This document shows positions 61,392 through 64,000 of a stretch of DNA of 64,000 nt, one piece after another. The notes beneath the pieces were generated by a model. The model did no database searches and was not told the DNA's origin. It saw nothing but the letters and a program-made list of their open reading frames with translations. Made by a program: the position numbers and the translations under genes. The DNA is taken from the NCBI GenBank assembly GCA_949927415.1, contig CATLFB010000002.1, positions 310,001-374,000 on the forward strand, given 5' to 3'. This DNA comes from an uncultured Candidatus Melainabacteria bacterium (GTDB taxonomy: Bacteria > Cyanobacteriota > Vampirovibrionia > Gastranaerophilales > Gastranaerophilaceae). The first letter of the stretch is position 1; each line of letters starts with the position of its first letter.

Positions 61392-61883
61392 CTATTCGTT
61401 AAGTTGTTCTTCTCTATAAAGTTTATCCAGAGTTTCATATAAATACTGTCGTAATTTATTTCGCTCTTCCTCAGTAAATTCATCTTCAACCGGATTTTTC
61501 TGCTCAATAAGACTTTTTACAATCTCGTTAAAGTTGCATTTGAACAGATTATTACTTTGCATTAAGAATTTTCTTGAAGGACCGTCATTTTGAATCGCAT
61601 CTTGAACAATCTTTTTAGCAAGAATGCTGAAAACCGGCACTTTTTCTTTCAACCCGTTTGCATTAGTAATAGTTTTAAGCTGGCATAATTCAAGACTCAA
61701 AGCCTGAAACAGCGTGTCAGGAATTACTTTTTTCTTACGCCCTGCCGGATTTCCGGATTGTCCTTTGGCAAAACGGGTATTCTTTGGCGGTTTGCAATAG
61801 CCGATGTCATAATTTTCAGATTTTTTATTTTTTGTATTTATAAGCTCAATAGCTTTGTCTAATTCCGATTTATTATTATGCAT
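61392..61883 (-). CDS. DUF5681 family protein
   Basis: 163 residues. The start at 61883 has GGAGG six bases upstream, so the extra five residues of the longer ORF are dropped. The signature is GYCKPPKNTRFAKGQSGNPAGRKKK near 31-55 (the DUF5681 core), followed by a helical part and an acidic tail. The family is common in prophages and other mobile elements, often beside DNA methylases, as here. The start overlaps the methylase 3' end by eight bases, so the two are co-translated. Confidence 0.8.
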   Translation of the reverse strand: MHNNKSELDKAIELINTKNKKSENYDIGYCKPPKNTRFAKGQSGNPAGRKKKVIPDTLFQALSLELCQLKTITNANGLKEKVPVFSILAKKIVQDAIQNDGPSRKFLMQSNNLFKCNFNEIVKSLIEQKNPVEDEFTEEERNKLRQYLYETLDKLYREEQLNE

Positions 61884-63255
61884 CTTGTACCTCCGCAAAG
61901 TTTCTGATTAATTTAGCAGTTTTGCCGGTTTCTTTTTCCCAACGGTAAATCGTCACATCCACATATTTTGGGCTGATTTCAATAAGTCTCGCCCTGCGTT
62001 TGCAACGTTCTGCTGCTAGTAATATTGAACCAGAACCGCCAAAACAATCGAGAACTATATCGTTTTTAGATGACGCGTCCAGCAAAATCGAGTGGCACAT
62101 TGCGATATTTTTGCATGTTGGATGCAGCTTCAGCAGCTCTAAAGAAGCCGGATTTGTCGCACGAACACCCGGATAATCCCAAACGTTAGTCCTGTATCTT
62201 CCGTTTTTGCCAAGCTGAATATGGTTTTGATGTTTAGCTTTTCCTTTTTTAAATATCGGAATCGTTTCATGCTGGCTTCTATACATAGCCCCCATACCAC
62301 CGACTAATTTGTTCCAGACTGCAATATTTTTCAGTTCGGTGTAATGTTTTTTGCCCTGTGTAAGTAAGGTATTTAATCCAGCCCAGTCCATGAAAATATA
62401 ACTAAGACTGCCGTCACAGGAAAATTTAACAAGGTTCTGCATAAAGTTTGAGATAAACTCGGCAAACTCTGAATCTGTCATTTCACCTGATGCCATTGCA
62501 AATTCTTCGTGCTGTGTTTTACCCAAACCGCAGACGTGACCGTTAATTCTGCAATTATAAGGCGGATCGGTTATAACGATTTGTGCAAGTTCGCCTTGCA
62601 TAAGAATTTCAAAAGATCTGACAAGTAACGAATCTCCGCAATAAACGAAATGATCCCCCAGCCGCCACAAATCACCGAGCTTAACTTTAGGCGGAATGTT
62701 AGCATCAAGCCAGGTTTCGTCTTCTTTCCCGTCATTATGGACTTTGTTTTTCTCAGAATCGTTGACGAGAAATATTTCATCGTAATCAACGGTATCAAAT
62801 CCCAGATCCTCGAAAGTTACGTCGAACTTCATCAATTTCTCTATTTCTTCTTTAAGGTTTTCAAAGTTCCATCCGCCATCTTCTGCGATTTTATTATCCA
62901 AAATTCTGATTGCATCAGCTTCTTCGGGTGTTAAGTTTTCAAGTATAATTGCGGGAATTTGAGTAAATCCGAGTTCTTTAGCTGCCAAAAGCCGCAATTC
63001 ACCCGCTATTATGTTGCGTTTTTCATCAAGTAAAACAGGATTTACGTATCCGAATTTCATAATTGCATTTTTTAACTTTTGAAGTTGTTTTTTTGAATGT
63101 TTTCGCAGGCTTTTGAGTTTTAATACGATTAAGTTGATGTCAATCATCTGTAAGTTACTTGATGAAGGTTTACCTTCTAAAAATGTTTTTTCCAAATGGC
63201 GCAGTGCTTGTGAAATGTCTTCACTGCTGAGAGTTCTTGTGTCATTTTTTGACAT
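61876..63255 (-). CDS. ParB-domain DNA methyltransferase fusion
   Basis: 459 residues. The start at 63255 is chosen for GAGGAGA upstream; the longer ORF start has none. Residues about 30-140 are ParB/Srx-like (KLKNAIMKFGYVNPVLLDEK then IIAGELRLLAAKELG). After a linker, the methylase has motif IV DPPY (VITDPPYNCRINGH near 225) and motif I DCFGGSGSILLAAERCKRR near 410, an order typical of beta-class N6-adenine or N4-cytosine methylases. No restriction gene is visible, so it is an orphan. Such ParB-methylase fusions are typical of phage and plasmid DNA. Confidence 0.88.
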   Translation of the reverse strand: MSKNDTRTLSSEDISQALRHLEKTFLEGKPSSSNLQMIDINLIVLKLKSLRKHSKKQLQKLKNAIMKFGYVNPVLLDEKRNIIAGELRLLAAKELGFTQIPAIILENLTPEEADAIRILDNKIAEDGGWNFENLKEEIEKLMKFDVTFEDLGFDTVDYDEIFLVNDSEKNKVHNDGKEDETWLDANIPPKVKLGDLWRLGDHFVYCGDSLLVRSFEILMQGELAQIVITDPPYNCRINGHVCGLGKTQHEEFAMASGEMTDSEFAEFISNFMQNLVKFSCDGSLSYIFMDWAGLNTLLTQGKKHYTELKNIAVWNKLVGGMGAMYRSQHETIPIFKKGKAKHQNHIQLGKNGRYRTNVWDYPGVRATNPASLELLKLHPTCKNIAMCHSILLDASSKNDIVLDCFGGSGSILLAAERCKRRARLIEISPKYVDVTIYRWEKETGKTAKLIRNFAEVQDA

Positions 63256-63439
63256 ATGTTTCTCCTCATTAATTTGTACGTTCGAATAATTCGAACAGAC
63301 AGGCTTTTCCTGACCAAAACAATATAAAGATGTGTTTGAATAACCTAAAACCAGCATGAATAGTGGGTTTTGCTCAAAATCCACATGTAAGCATGACCGC
63401 TTTTATATAAAAAGCGTTTATTTGTGATATTCTTTTGCT

Positions 63440-63955
63440 ATGAAACAGAAAACTTGCAAAGAAAAATGCGCATATTGTCAAAGCTCAGAAAATGTTGTGT
63501 ATAAAAATAAAAATCAGTGTTATTGCAAAAGCTGCGGTAAGTATTTTAAACCCGGTTCGACACGCAAAGAATATTCAACAACAACGGCTTTGGTTTTAAA
63601 TACAATTTTAAGTTTGTTTTATCCAACAATAACAAAATTCAGCAATTTCAGAAACTTTGTGAAATCTTTAAAAGAAAAATCTGTACCTACAATCCACAAT
63701 GTTAAAATGAAGTATAAAAAAGTTCCTGGAACAACAAATCCCACAGATACTGGTGAATTGAGTATTGAGGGGAAGTTAAAGGATAGTATTATTTTAACCC
63801 GAACGAGTGACGGTTTTGTCATTACACGAGGTTTGGATGTCCGACAAAAAATTCGTTTTGATGATTTTATTATACATACATCTGGAATTGGCAATATGAC
63901 AGCAGATTATCATCTGAATGATGAAATTCAGTTTGGGGATGAGACTTATATATAA
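63440..63955 (+). CDS. Zinc-ribbon protein of unknown function
   Basis: 171 residues. The start KTCKEKCAYCQSSENVVYKN then NQCYCKSCGKYF is a four-Cys zinc ribbon like the DNA-binding end of insertion-sequence InsA proteins. The rest (ITRGLDVRQKIRFDDFIIHT) has no transposase features. It may be a DNA-binding regulator of the accessory segment. It is divergent from the methylase gene. Confidence 0.55.
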   Translation: MKQKTCKEKCAYCQSSENVVYKNKNQCYCKSCGKYFKPGSTRKEYSTTTALVLNTILSLFYPTITKFSNFRNFVKSLKEKSVPTIHNVKMKYKKVPGTTNPTDTGELSIEGKLKDSIILTRTSDGFVITRGLDVRQKIRFDDFIIHTSGIGNMTADYHLNDEIQFGDETYI

Positions 63956-63960
63956 CTGAA

Positions 63961-63986
63961 AAAGCTTGTATATTATTTATACAAGC
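63961..63986 (+). terminator. Hairpin at the right edge, possibly a truncated terminator
   Basis: GCTTGTATA-TTATT-TATACAAGC; the T-run expected after the stem is missing, replaced by CTTCCGATCT. Confidence 0.45.
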
Positions 63987-64000
63987 CTTCCGATCTCTTA

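Noticed and set aside
1-64000. CRISPR array, tRNA or rRNA genes
   Set aside because: I saw no regularly spaced direct repeats, no tRNA cloverleaf with T-loop GTTCGA, and no rRNA words. The only stable RNA I can name is RNase P RNA.

Overview
The window most resembles a gut member of Candidatus Gastranaerophilales (Vampirovibrionia, formerly Melainabacteria), the non-photosynthetic sister group of Cyanobacteria. This is inferred from recalled family features rather than a database search. The signs are: prepilin-like proteins with the core FTLAEVLITLGIIGIVAAMT; several small proteins beginning with a short motif like MKISSIQ...F.G; a GGGtGRT protein beside a NifU-like scaffold; a Gram-negative envelope gene set (MurJ, WecA/MraY-like, GT9); and AT-rich DNA. 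Most of the window is ordinary chromosome with short operons on both strands.

Layout. 0-5 kb: partial Hsp20, a D-2-hydroxyacid dehydrogenase, MenG/UbiE, DUF4127, MntP, a small Cys-rich protein and HPF. 5.3-6 kb: first copy (A) of a long GC-richer intergenic repeat. 6-13 kb (minus): secreted protein, acyl-CoA ligase, ThiL, GGDEF/HD-GYP protein, GT9, ROK kinase. 13.3-18.5 kb (plus): secreted GH13-like protein, TPR proteins, metallophosphoesterase, MBL-fold hydrolase. 18.6-24.4 kb: XRE/zinc protein, a tagged protein, RecA, a MerR-like coiled-coil protein, three TonB-C-like secreted proteins, L28. 24.5-31.2 kb: IspD, a poly-G-interrupted pilin, a second ROK kinase, three tagged proteins, GGGtGRT and NifU-like. 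31.3-32 kb: HEPN/MNT pair, then repeat B. 32.6-44 kb: TsaC/Sua5, a tiny antisense-overlapped hydrophobic ORF, MurJ, SpoIID, a second poly-G pilin, CysS, LysM, MpaA-like, FtsY, NusB, a second tiny hydrophobic ORF, LipA. 44-51 kb: secreted protein, Lpd, Alr, repeat C with a 13-G run, tagged protein, WecA-like, GlyA, repeat D (inverted relative to C). 52-58.4 kb (minus): a large acidic TonB-C membrane protein, a sigma factor and a zinc-ribbon/ATPase/TPR protein. 58.6-59.9 kb: tagged protein and RNase P RNA. 60-64 kb: an accessory segment with a truncated DUF2130-like ORF, a frameshifted RhuM, DUF5681, a ParB-methyltransferase fusion and a zinc-ribbon protein.

The strongest unexplained signals are four. 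(1) Two unlinked prepilin genes share a start region (MKK..ITEFQ) followed by exactly 12 Gs, which puts both out of frame; 11 Gs would restore both, so they look like contingency (phase-variable) loci. (2) Two intergenic loci each carry a tiny hydrophobic ORF with a strong ribosome site, opposed by a TTGAAA-N16-TATAAT promoter, as in type I toxin-antitoxin modules. (3) A short N-terminal tag is shared by otherwise unrelated proteins, and one of them has a CAA-to-TAA-like nonsense codon inside the tag. (4) Two intergenic repeat families (about 0.6 kb modular, and about 0.12 kb with inverted ends) sit at gene 3' ends and in some cases supply the stop codons.
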